Assembly (NCBI GenBank): GCA_017979445.1
Contig: CM030704.1
Coordinates: forward strand, 15,607,658-15,671,657
DNA: 64,000 nucleotides
Source of the DNA: Akebia trifoliata
Lineage: Eukaryota > Streptophyta > Magnoliopsida > Ranunculales > Lardizabalaceae
Reading direction: 5' to 3'
Shown here: positions 9,115-20,400 of the stretch, piece after piece
Layout of the letters: each line of letters starts with the position of its first letter
How positions within the stretch are numbered: position 1 is the first letter of the stretch
Program-made: the position numbers and the translations under genes
Notes under the pieces: model-generated
The model's input: the letters and a program-made list of their open reading frames with translations, nothing else
Databases searched by the model: none
Told to the model about the DNA's origin: nothing

Positions 9115-11441
9115 TATAGACACCCCAATTTGAACGGGCCCCTACTCGAAAAGGTCCAAAAATACCGATTTTCCAAATAAATGGGCCAACGGGACTTAAG
9201 GGCCCAAGTCATTGAAAAGTGACATTTTGATCGAACCAAGGCTCCTAAGACCTCCTAATGGTTAAAGGGGCCCACCACAAGGACTCGGCCTACCCTACGC
9301 TTTCCCAATATTTGCCGCTCCGCTTCCAAAACAAAAAATGTCAAATTTTTGATAAAGTTCACCAATGGTCCTAAAAGCCCGATTTGCCAACATGTGGCAT
9401 TTTGATTAATCCAATAATTTCAAAACAAAAGAAAATAGATAAAATTAAAATGAGACTTGGGACACTTATCACTTCCTCTACCCTCACCGCTCCATCTCCA
9501 AATCCGAAAAAACCTAAGCCCATCTAAGGCCATCGAACCCGCAAGTCACCTAAAATGAATTTCTCGCATTATCCCCTAACCTAAATCCAATCCCATATCA
9601 TCTAAAAACCTAAACGTATCCACCCTCCCAAATCCAATAAAAAATGATCCCAACCAATTCCTAAAACCCAAAACCTATCCTAAAAACCCAAGCCCAATGC
9701 CCCTAAGCCCAAACCCATATCCAATTCATATCTAACCCACAACCCTAACCCATAAACCACAACCCACATCAACCAATCACTCTTTTATCATCAAAAGGTG
9801 ACACATGTCATCACCCACCTCTTACCTCCATCATCAAACCACCCACCCCATCACCTTTCTCTAAAAAAATTAACTACCCACATCACCTTTTTTCTAAAAA
9901 ATCACATCAACCCACACCCTCCCCTAACCTACCTTCATTACTCCCTATAAACCTCCATTCTATCAAATCAAACACCTCCAACCCATACCTCCCCTAACCT
10001 ACCTTCATTACTCCCTATAAACCTCCATTCTCTCAAATCAAACACCTCTAACCCACACCTCCCCCTAACCTACCACCATCATACCTCCCCCTAATCTACC
10101 ATCATTATTCCCTATAAACCCATCTCTACAACTTAAACCTACACCCATCCTCTCAAATCAAACACTCATTCTCTTCCATCAATTCATCTAAACCTCTAAT
10201 CTCTACACATCTTGCCACATGTCACCATCTCCCTCACCTTCCCAAAACCTAATTAAAACCCACTCCCCTCAACTCACCAAACACTCAACCACCATCTTAT
10301 ACCCTACATTCTCTTAAACCAAACACCACTCAATCAATCAACCACCCTCTTAAACACCCATCATCTCACCTCACCAAACACTCCATCCAAATGGTTTAGG
10401 TAAGATCCAAACCATTTGGATCAAAACACAACCCATTTACCTCCATTACATACCCCCACCTTTAAAACATGTGTCATTCTCTACTCTCCCACACTTTACC
10501 CAATTATATCCCCAAAGTATCCTCGTAACACCTATAAATACCCCTTTCTTTTCCTAAAAATGGTTACCCAATTCTCATCACAAAAATCTTACCAATTCTC
10601 ATTTACCAAGTCTCTCACAAAAATACATAATCAATCCAATTCTCTCATCATCTCTTCTCTACTCTTTCAATTACACAAGAAAAAAAGTGACATTTTCCTA
10701 AATCACTAAGGATTCAAGAAGATATAGAAGAAAAAAAAAGCTTCAAGGTGGGTTCAAGGCAATCCCCCCCCCCTCTCTCTCTCTACCCTCTCCACCTTCC
10801 TTTTCTATTATCCCCTTCCTCTCTTTATTTTAATTTTAAAAGGACTTAAGATGCAATGATCCTTTTCCTTTATCTCCGGTAGATCGGACTTCGATATAGT
10901 CGAAAATATAAGGGTTGTAATCCATTTTGAAAACAAAACCGGTTTCAATCCCTCAACTGTTTTGAGGCAATTGGCGTTTGGGTTTTTCTCAACTCATGAG
11001 AATGAACCTATAACTATAGCCAATATTTTTCAAATCACACTTAGCTCCTGAGGTAAATGATTCAAAGGATCATCTCCTTCAATGGGATGATTCTATAATC
11101 AAGCCGAAAGCAAATCCCTACTAAGGGTACAAGATATCGACACGTGGCACTTTACTTTTGTTTTGCATTTTCAATTAAAATAACAGAGTTGAGTTGAGGT
11201 TACCACCACATGGTGGGGAGAAAAGGGTGCCTAACACCTTCCCTTTTCTCCAACCGAGCCGCTTACCCCGATCTCGAGGTTGATCGGTACTTTATCCATC
11301 GAGAGTCACTACGTGCCAAAAACAACACACTTTTCAAAAAATGTGCATCGGGTGACCATTCACACCCTCTTACAATATGAATGGTGGCGACTCCAAACCT
11401 GAGTAGATATGGTTATCGTAATCGAGAACCACGTATTTACA
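9115..11441 (+). mobile_element. solo LTR-B (2.3 kb) of a Tat-like gypsy family
   Basis: It starts TATAGACACCCC (TG mutated to TA, compare LTR-A TGTAGACACCCC) and ends GTATTTACA. The body to 10,700 is C/A-rich and low in coding potential, with repeated CCCTATAAACCTCCATTC. A TATA box (TATAAATA) lies at about 10531, and a twin hairpin at 11202-11251 carries the loop TGCCTAACACCTT. The PBS-like GGTGGCGACTCC sits at 11383, inside the LTR as in LTR-A. No internal region is present, and the 5-bp TSD marks this as a solo LTR formed by LTR-LTR recombination. Confidence 0.85.
11202..11251 (+). promoter_or_regulatory. LTR-B twin hairpin
   Basis: The first hairpin is CCACC-ACAT-GGTGG. It is followed immediately by an 11-bp stem GGAGAAAAGGG (11217-11227) / CCCTTTTCTCC (11241-11251) closing the loop TGCCTAACACCTT. 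LTR-A has the same arrangement and the same loop but unrelated stem sequences. Its position downstream of the TATA box places it in the probable R-U5 part of the transcript. The function (packaging, polyadenylation or RNA stability) is inferred only. Confidence 0.6.
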
Positions 11442-11446
11442 CTTAC

Positions 11447-11674
11447 CATTCGAGAACTTCTTTGTGTGCTCATGTTGCTGCGAGTAACCCTTCGACTAAG
11501 GGTGTACATCCTGTTGGCTCCCTCCCGTGGGAGTATAATCAGTCAATCGCTCGGCTGCTGCAATTGCAGACACAAGATCTTACACACGTTGCCTTTGGAG
11601 CTCTATCTGAACCCAAGGCTTGAGCCCTTTTTGGAATGAGAACAACTTGTCTTTCTCTGACATGTCACGGATAT
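11447..11674 (-). pseudogene. G1 gag, middle piece
   Basis: The minus strand reads 'LDIRDMSEKDKLFSFQKGL' and 'PWVQIELQRQRV', a typical gypsy gag segment. A stop follows that segment, and another occurs before the LTR-B insertion point. It joins 14984-15663 on one side and 8935-9109 on the other once the solo LTRs are removed. Confidence 0.85.
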
Positions 11675-11678
11675 CAAG

Positions 11679-14600
11679 TATTATAACATCCCGAGTTTTT
11701 AATTTGTATCTCGAGGAAATCTAATTGTAAAGTTTGATAAAATTCTCAAAGAAAGACCTAGGGTAGAGTACTCAGATTTTAGTCCGTTCATTTTTAACGA
11801 ATTTTAACCTTTCCATTAGGTTCAAAATGATTGAAATATATACTTTAGCCTATAAACACGTTCAAATTCGAGTTCGGATGAGAAAGTTATAAAATCCTCG
11901 AATTTTGTGTTAAGTAGGACCAAAAACAGTGAATTTTCGATAGATGGAGAATCAGAAAAATTCGACCACACCATGTGGTCCACAACGAAAAATTATTCGA
12001 AATGGAATACTCAAATGTCATTTTTCGAGTTCAAATGGTCAAGATTTCGCCGAAAATATAAATGAAGGAAAATACTAAAGTGCCTTTCAGCTTTTATTAT
12101 AAAAGGAACCAACTCATTCTTTTTTTTATTCATCTTCTCCTCTTTAACTCACAAAGAATCAGCCCATTCTCCATTCTAGGGTTTCAACCCATTCTCACCA
12201 ACCTCCATCGCGATCAAGCCCATATTGATCGTCGACGAAGAAGGAAAAATCGTCGGCATCGACGAACTCCACGTTCCTACCCCATTAAACCTTATTTTTC
12301 GTTTCTTTCTTTTGATCTATCACCAAAAACAGCATGAGAGTTTGAGTCTACCACTTGGAGTCTCATCCTACGCCGAAGAGGAGTCGTCCACCATCGTCAA
12401 AAGAGGAAGGACGCCTTCAACAAGGGTTTCGTGACCAACTCGTTCGTTTTGCACCCAAGTCAATCCAAACTTGTCGCTCGTGCCGCCGAACTTGATTCTT
12501 GTACTAGCTCATCACATTTTGTGTCCACAAACCAAGTAGGGGACTTTCGATTCTTAGTGGTAACCTTTAGATTTCAAAGTATGCATTTAGGTTTTTTAAC
12601 AAAACTTATTGTTTGTTCTTAAATTGTAGAAATCTTCTATGTTTTTAAATTCATGTTAGATTTAAAAATTTGATGTGATTTTATCAAGTTTTAACAATAA
12701 ATCTGTGGGTGGGTCGAAGGATTCGAAGAACAGAAGAAAAATCCAAAAAATGATCGAAAAACCCAAATTTCGCGAGGTTTTTCAGTGTTGTCGGTCCCAC
12801 CAACACCTGCCGAAGGCCATTCTGTCGGTCCCACTGACAGAAACATGCTTCTGCCACCCACAGAACTATCTTCAAAACAGCTTCTGGCTCTTAGGTTATT
12901 ATCCTCATGCCTTATACATGTTTTCCCACCCTTTATTTCATTAAAAACATGTAAGTAAACCATTTACTTTAAGTTCTTTAATGAAATTTAATGAAATTAA
13001 GGTTTTACCCCCCATTTCGGAACAATTGGAATGGTTTCAAAATCCAAATCTCAAAGGATCGAAATCCGAATTTTGGTTTCAAGAACAAAACGTAAATTTT
13101 GACGTTTTCGACAAAACTTCAAAAGTTGATATCTTTTGCGTTACTTTGAATTAGACTATAAAAATTACATGGTGTTGAATCTCGTGCTCAAGGTTTTCGT
13201 TTTCAAAAACCCGTTTTAAATTTCAAGAACTTAGAAAATTTGAGTTTCCGACACTTAGCCAAATTTTCACCAGCTTTTCCCAATTTTGGCAGTTGGCCTT
13301 CGCATACCCATTGAGACCCCGTTTTAACAAAAATTTAATAGTTTTGACGATCGAATGGTCAAAGTGACTTGGGAAGCTTAAAAAAAAAGAAAGTTTTGAT
13401 TTTGAAAAGTCGAGAAGTGAAAACATCGAAAGAATGGGAAAGGGGATGATCGGTAAAATGTCAGAATCACACTCGAGGGGTGATGTCTACGTTTTACATT
13501 GTATGTTGTCTGTAGGTTGGTGAAGGGATATCCAGGGGTAATGAATGGTTGCATGTTTATTTAAATTCTGTTAGCGCAGAGACACTGAATACTGTTATTT
13601 ATTTTAGGCCGGGGGGCCACTGTTGCATGGTAGGAACTGGATATCCACTCTCAACCTTGTTATGTTAATTTCTCTTTTGTTTTCTAAAAAGAAAAGTAAT
13701 ATATATATAAGCAACTATTTTGTGAGCTGTTAAAGAATCTGTGAATGCCTGAAGGGTATCATCCGGAGTGATGTACTATCCTGGGATGTACGGTAGGGAC
13801 TACCAAGCTCATACGCGGTATAGGACGCGTATGAGAGTGGAGTCACAACTGGAATCCAGGTCCATTCCTTTCTATCTTTACCAATGAACGTGTATTGTTA
13901 AGGTAGTCGTATACGAATGGAGTGTTTAATTTGGGAATCACATGTACGCCTGATAAGCATATACGAAGATGATTGGTCAGTGATCACTAACAATCTAGTA
14001 GTAGTCGAACGTTCTAACACATCGAAAAGAGACCCATTGCTTATGGTCACGTCAAACGGCCCGCCTGAGCCGGATAAATAGTTACCAGTGTGGTAAGTGC
14101 AGCGACCGACCACAAAATCAGGAACTAAAAGCCAGATTTATGTAGTAACATCATGTCCCGACTGGGAGCGATCCAGTCATGAATCCCAACTCTCTAATTC
14201 TAGTACTCCACCAGTGTGTAATATGTATCTGCTGTTTTATTTCAAATTATAAACTGCAAGGCATGTCTACTATTTCAATGTTGTCAATTATATTTGCATA
14301 AGAATGAAAATGTATAATGAGTATGGATGACTGATGCTATGTGGGATTTTAAATTGTTTAGTTGCTCATCCCTGGCTATATGTACCAATTAACCGTAGTT
14401 TGATTTTGTAAAACTTGTATATTTTGAAACGTATCAGTATGATTACTCGATCACAGTAGGTGAGGTTACTAGTAGGAATTGTTTGTGGACCTACTGAGGA
14501 ACCATTGTTACTCACCCTTCCTTCCATTTTTTTTTAGCTTCAGAGCCGACAGCCAGAGAGGCAGACATAGAACCATCTGGTGAGGATCATCTGGTAGGTC

Positions 14601-14978
14601 ATACCGACGACCAGAATCCACTACTTGGTGAGCACTGGGACTATTTCCACAATGAGTCATCGTGTCCCGGAAGTGTATATAGTTTTTGGGCCGAGTGATA
14701 AGTTTATGTTAAAGTAAGGATGAAATTTTGTAATCCTGTATATTTTACCATTTTGCGCCACTCTGATCTTACCTTATGCCGTTCATAATTTACTATCTTC
14801 CATACCTTGTATAGTTTTGTCATATGTTATATACAGGAGTTGTTTGGATATTGGTTTATCAGATTTTGAGTTCCGTGGAACGCTAACATAAACAGGGGAG
14901 ACCATACCGAAATTTCGAGGCGCCACCTAGTGCCTCGAGATGACCTTGAGATTTATGTTAACGTTCGGCGGGGCACCA
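11679..14978 (+). mobile_element. solo LTR-C (3.3 kb) of a gypsy family
   Basis: It starts TATTATAACATCCCGAG and ends GGGGCACCA, flanked by CAAG (11675-11678) and CAAGC (14979-14983), a near-perfect TSD that interrupts the G1 gag frame. The truncated minus-strand copy at 40814-43020 starts TGTTAAATCCCGAG right after a polypurine tract, which confirms this edge as an LTR start. No coding sequence was seen. It is long for a solo LTR, but no internal gag or pol was recognised. Confidence 0.8.
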
Positions 14979-14983
14979 CAAGC

Positions 14984-15663
14984 ATCAAGGCGGAAAACTG
15001 CTTGACGTAGTCGTGAACTGTACCTGTTTGGTGGAGTTGCCTCAACTTTCTGCGGACAATGAACTCTACGTTCTCTGGGAGAAAGTGGTACTTAAACTAT
15101 TTTTTGAGGTCTTCCCATGTATCGATGGAACATTGACCACTTTCTATCTCAGTGTACTTTGTTTGCCACCATAGTTTGACGTCACCTGCAAGATACAGAG
15201 AAGCAGTTGTTACTTTTACCTCTTCTGAATCCGGACGAGATGCACGGAAATAATGCTCCATGTCGAACAGAAAATTTTCAAGCTCTTTCGCATCGCGAAC
15301 ACCATCAAAGGTGCGTGGCTCGGGGACTCTCAACCGCGAGAGAAAAGCATCACTACTGGTAGGCCGATCATTAGCAACGGCTCGGACCAGGAGAGATACC
15401 TTTATAGTGAGCTCCGTAATCTGTTCCTGTAAGTTGGCTAAGGATCCTCGGGCATCTTCCTCGAGGTCACTTATTCTATCTTTAAAGGTCACGGATTCTT
15501 CTTCCAGCGTGTTCTGGCGACCATCTAATTGTGCAATACCATCAACGAGACCAGATAGCATGGCTACCTTCTCTTCTAATACCTCAATACGTTCCTTGTT
15601 TGTACGTGGTGGTGGTGTGTTTGGAGCGGGTTGGTCCGCGGTACTTGTAGCTCCTCTTGCCAT
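14984..15663 (-). pseudogene. G1 gag N-terminal part
   Basis: The frame from 15663 ('MARGATSTADQPAP') has a heptad-like Leu/Glu-rich stretch (about residues 24-100, probable coiled coil). The retrotransposon gag domain follows with 'FLFDMEHYF', 'ASLYLAGDVKLWWQTKY' and 'IDTWEDLKK'. A TAG stop at about 15094-15096 interrupts it, after which gag continues in the same frame ('VEFIVRRKLRQLHQTG') up to the LTR-C insertion. Confidence 0.88.
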
Positions 15664-15767
15664 TGTTCGCGTGAACTAAATGGAAACTGGGGGAAGAGCT
15701 TGAGGATGAAACCAACGTGAATCTGAACCAACATGGTTCAAATACCAACTGTGCTCAAACAACTGTA

Positions 15768-15779
15768 GCTCTGATACCA
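15768..15779 (-). other. primer binding site (tRNA-iMet) of G1
   Basis: The minus strand reads TGGTATCAGAGC two bases inside the LTR edge. This is the same primer tRNA as copia copy 2, as is common in chromoviruses. Confidence 0.88.
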
Positions 15780-15781
15780 AC

Positions 15782-16365
15782 TGTCATGGCCGTGTTCTTT
15801 CGAAGCGAGGTCGTACGGTGCAAAAGGTGTCAATCCACTTGCAAGCCTGTAAAAAATTATCGTACACCACAAACACAACTAGCAAACAAGTAAACGAGGC
15901 AACACGAGGCAAAGTCCGGAGGTAACTTTATTGATATAATATTGATTACACGGGGTAACACGTTACAAAAGCAAATAGATGTGTTACTAGCAATAGATGA
16001 TCTTATGACACGCAGGACTTCCACACAGCTTGGCTCGAGGGCTTCAGTCAACGTGGGTGTAGGCCGGGGATTGAGAAGCACTACACACCCTTCCTACAAG
16101 GATGTTAATATTCATTTCCTAGGTTTCCAGAAGGAAACATCAAAAGTGGAGGCCGATCATACTCCCTTTATTACAAAAATACCACTAAGCTAACAGATAT
16201 GCCCTAGCACGAGGCTGACATGTGCCACTAAGCTAACAGATATGCCCTGGCACGAGGCTGACATGGCTTCATATTGAGCCTTACATATTGTTACATGGGT
16301 GCTCCCGGATAGCTCCGGGGCGAGCTTATACCTAACTCTAGGTGATAGAAGTTATGGCCGTGACA
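15782..16365 (-). repeat. 5' LTR of G1 (584 bp)
   Basis: On the minus strand it starts TGTCACGGCCATAAC and ends GGCCATGACA, with an extended terminal inverted repeat (TGTCA(C/T)GGCC). An internal tandem duplication of GTGCCACTAAGCTAACAGAT-type sequence lies around 16187-16265. The flanking 5-mer at 16366-16370 is TACAG. Its partner LTR is not in the window. Confidence 0.85.
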
Positions 16366-16370
16366 TACAG

Positions 16371-17430
16371 GCTCGTCTCTCTCTTGTTTTTGCGACCTGC
16401 TGCAAACTCTTGCCACTACTCCTCTCGTCTGTGACCTGCTGCCAACTCCTACCACTACTCCTCTCTCTCTCTCTCTCTCTCTGCAGCTGCGACTTGCGGC
16501 TACATCCTGATCAGCGACTTGAGGCTGCGACCTGCTGCTGTGACCTTCGGCTACGACTTGCGAGTCTACGACAGGTTCCTCTCTCTCTCTCTCTCTCTCT
16601 ACAACTACGACTTGTGGCTACCATTTACAGCCAAACCATAAATCTCATGGAACCGAACCAAACCGAATTAAGGTCGGTTTGGGTTGGTTCAGTTCTAGAA
16701 TAATTCGGTTCGGTTCTTATTTTGCTCTAACCCGAACCAAGTTGCACCCCTAATAAAAACAATCTACAAGTGAATGGATCCACAAAATTTTGTCATCTCT
16801 TTTGGTTTCTACTTCTCCAAGTTTTATATTGAAGAAATTCACTTGTACAGTTTAAACATCTCTAAACAGCAAACATAACCAAAAAAGAACAAAGAAAAAT
16901 GACTTACAAAAATGTTCATTTGGCGCATATTCTCTTAATTATGAAGTATTTGCATTTGTGCTGAGGATTAATACTCAACTATATGTAAGTTAACAGATTG
17001 AATGTTCAAGGAGCTACTAGAGTTAAAAGGTTATATAATCCGTTCAGAGCTACTAAGATTCTTACTTACCAAATAATGTCTTATCAAATTTCCTACAGGT
17101 TATCCATTGTGCATTAATGATACAAATATCATGGTAATTTTCAACATTGTATGTTTAAACATGATCCACGGATGAATGGCATGTGGTATAATTCTTTATT
17201 AAGGACTTTAAATTGAATACACTTTAATTCAAAACTCAAAAAACTTTTCTTCAAAGCTGTTTTCTACTTCACTTTACTTGTTCCATCAGAATAATTTGTG
17301 AAGAAAAATTATAGCTAAACATAAAACTGTGAATCAATAAAAGCAAATGAAATTAGACTGCCAATAATGGAAAATCTCGTTAATTTCAAATTTCTATGAT
17401 AGAGAGTAATTGTGGATACATACGCGCTAC
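16371..17430. other. non-coding sequence between G1 and exon 7 of the hydrolase gene
   Basis: It contains degenerate repeats built on GCGACCTGCTGC / GACTTGCGGCTAC (16385-16620) and two CT microsatellites (16459-16482 and 16579-16600). A short segment with mirrored CCGAACC/GGTTCGG motifs (16645-16750) looks like a small non-autonomous element. The rest to 17430 is AT-rich with no exon that I can identify. It is probably intron 7 of the hydrolase gene, or what is left of it. Confidence 0.55.
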
Positions 17431-17495
17431 CTGCTTCAATGAAGCGCTCGGCCATAACAGCATTCTGGCATGTAAACTCACCATAAAGTGGAATT
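17431..17495 (-). CDS. hydrolase gene exon 7
   Basis: 65 nt encoding 'IPLYGEFTCQNAVMAERFIE' followed by Ala and one base, after acceptor TTTTCAG and before donor GTAGCG. The next expected exon (family segment after 'EAG') was not found between here and the transposon nest. Confidence 0.87.
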
Positions 17496-20400
17496 CTGAA
17501 AAGAAGAGTTCTCAACAAGTCACAAGAACTAGAATACATTCATACAAATAAATTCACATAATCAAGTAAAAAATAACCAAGAACTAAGTAAATAATTCCT
17601 AATTTAATGAAGTAGTGTAAAAATTGAAGAAGACAGAAAATAGAACCACACATAAAACACAAGGATTTACGTGGTTCAGCTGTATGTCTTTATCCACTGA
17701 TCAGATCAAAATCTAATCACTGCATTCTTGAAGTTTAAATTCCTAGAGATCTCAAGCAAACCAAGAGCACGAAAAACAGTTCTCTCTTTTTCCCAAACAA
17801 AAAACCCTAGACGATTTACCCAAAAGAATACATATATATACCCCAAAAATATTTACCTCAGGCCAAACAAGAATACAAGACATCTTACACAACAAGTAGT
17901 TAAGTCATACTTCTTTTTCCTAGTGGCATTTTGTTATCACAAAGCATGTTTTTTCATCAAATCTACCCAGAAATTAATAAAGTAGTTGATACCTTAGCCA
18001 TTACAAGTTTTGTTTCCACATCTCTGACAACATCCCGAAGAGTAGTACTATTATCTTACTTGATATGACTGGGCTCATCAATATTAGATTTTGATCCATA
18101 CATAGTCGTGTCCTTTGTTTGCTTATTCTCCCACCCCCAAACCCCTCTAATGTTTGTTTCGAAAAATTAGCAGAAATAAAATCAAAGCAGATGATAAAAC
18201 AGAAATATGGAGGAAAATTCCCTTATGTCTGGTTTCAACCTCCACATTATCATATTTGACTATGAGACCAAGTGATGTGTGAATCATATATGTTGTTATC
18301 TATAAAAAATTAATGATCTACCTATCACAGCAGATGATAAAACAGAACCATGGATGAAAATTCTCTTACATATGTCTGGTTCCAACACTCCACAATATCA
18401 CATTTGACTACGAAACCAAATGATGTGTCAAACATTTATGCTGTTATTTTTCAAAAATAAAAATTGATCTACAATTCGAATTTCCTTCACTCGTGTGCAG
18501 TTTATCAAATAGTCGTGAAGGATGATGCATCATGAACATTTAATCTACAAAAGAAATTATAAAGTATATGAATATTGAACCTTAGCTTTTGAAATAATCC
18601 AGGAATGGGAGATGAAACTGTTAATGGACTGTTAAGAATTGCAAGCTTTGAGACCCGATGTGAGTTTTTCAAGGCCCAGGTCAATCCATATGATCCTACA
18701 AGAAATCCCTACCCAGAGAATGCAGAAGATAAATTTTAGTTATTAGTCATTCAAAGAGTAGTTGTTAAATAAAATTAAATACGACCTTAAAGAGTGAGAT
18801 TTTTGAAAAAAATTCTACCCCTATTATAACAAAATACAACTATAAATGCTTTTGTAATGTGTTAACTATAATATAATTACGAGTCGGGGGTTGGAATGAC
18901 CTCAAGATTGTATCTCATATCGCACATCCTGACGTGAAAGTAAAAGAATTGTAAAAGAGAATGATAATGAGAGCTTGACAGATATTTATATAACTAATGT
19001 ATGAATGGAGGACATAAATGCCCTTACATAGAAATAATAGAAAACTAGGAAATTGCATTATTTCCAATAGTTCCCTCAAGTTGGGGCAAATATATTAATT
19101 AAGCCCAGCTAGACAAGATGAGAGTTAGTGACAGAAGGACCAACAAACTTCGTAAGTATGTTGGCAAGCTGATCTGAAGAAGATACAAATACTGTTTGAG
19201 GGACTCTAGACGAACTTTCTCCTTAAGAAGGCGAACATCAACCTCTATTATATGCTTGGTTCTTTTGTGAAGAATTGGGTCAAAAGCAAGTATGATAGCA
19301 GATTTGTTGTTACAAAACAATGTGGAGGAACCAAAGACAGGAAATCCCAGCTCTGTCAGCAAAGATCAAAGTCAAATAAGCTCACATGTGCCAAGGGCCA
19401 TAGCACGATACTCAGCTTCAACAGAAGAACGGAAAACCATACTTTGTTTCTTACTTTTCCACGAGATCAGGTTACCACCATAGAAAGTACAGAAATCAAA
19501 GGTAGATCTCCTATCTATAATAGAATCAACAAAATCAGCGTCAGTAAAGTAGGACAAACAAGGTTGAGCAGTGAACAAGTAACAGCTCAAGACCAGAAAG
19601 CGACCTCAAGTAGAGAAGAATACAATAAATGGTGTCAAGATGAGAAATGCGCAGAGCATGCATAAACTAACTAGCCACACTAACCGCAAAAGTCAAATCT
19701 AGTATAATGTTAGTCAGATAAATTAGACTGCCGAAGAATCTCTGATAAGAAAAATGATAAGATAATAGATCACTAGATTCGGCATGAAGACGATGATTCT
19801 GATCCATAGGAGACAAAATAGGATGACAACCAAGCATATTAGTATCCTGAAGAAGATCCAATGTGTATATGCGCTGAGATAACGAAATACCCTGGTGAGA
19901 GCAAGCCTTTTCTATCCCTAAGAAGCACTTGAGGATACCCAAGTCCTTAACCTCAAAAGCACGACTCAGTATCATCTTTACCATGTCAATCTACTAGGCA
20001 TCATCTCTAGTCAAGATAATATCATCCACATAAACCAGAAGAATGGAGCAACGGCTATCCAATTCTCGACGAATAAAACAAGTATGATCTGAGTGACATT
20101 TGAAAAACTCCATAAATAAAATGACCTCAGAAAAATACTGAAACCAAGCTCGCGAAGACTATTTCAGGCCATATAGAGATTTGAGAAGGTGACATACCTT
20201 CCCAGAATATTCCCCCTGAAGATAAAACCCAAGAGGGAGGTCCGTATAGATAACCTCAGTTGGATCACCATTCAGAAATGCATTTTTCACATCGAGTAGG
20301 TGAAGAGGCCATGAGTGACATGCAGCTAGAGAGATAAGGAGGCGAATAGTGGAAAGTTTAACGACGAGCAAATGTCGCACCAAAATCTTTTTCAGGAGTT

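Larger units (their letters stand above)
8200..16365 (-). mobile_element. Ty3/gypsy element G1, 5' portion, with two nested solo LTRs
   Basis: On the minus strand: 5' LTR (15782-16365), tRNA-iMet PBS, gag (three pieces), zinc knuckle and protease, then an abrupt end at 8200 where copia copy 2 starts, just before the expected reverse transcriptase. RT, RNase H, integrase and the 3' LTR are not in the window. Gag continuity across 9110/11447 and 11674/14984 shows that LTR-B and LTR-C were inserted into an existing gag. The lineage is probably a chromovirus, judged from gag and the short LTR, but I am not certain. Confidence 0.88.

Noticed and set aside
11381..11639. Forward open frames of 76-80 codons
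   Set aside because: They are antisense shadows of the G1 gag segment and the end of LTR-B.
15260..15679. Forward 139-codon open frame
   Set aside because: It is the antisense shadow of the G1 gag coiled-coil region.
16299..16703. 134-codon forward frame rich in Leu, Ser and Cys
   Set aside because: It is generated by CT microsatellites and GACCTGCTGC-type repeats and has no domain.
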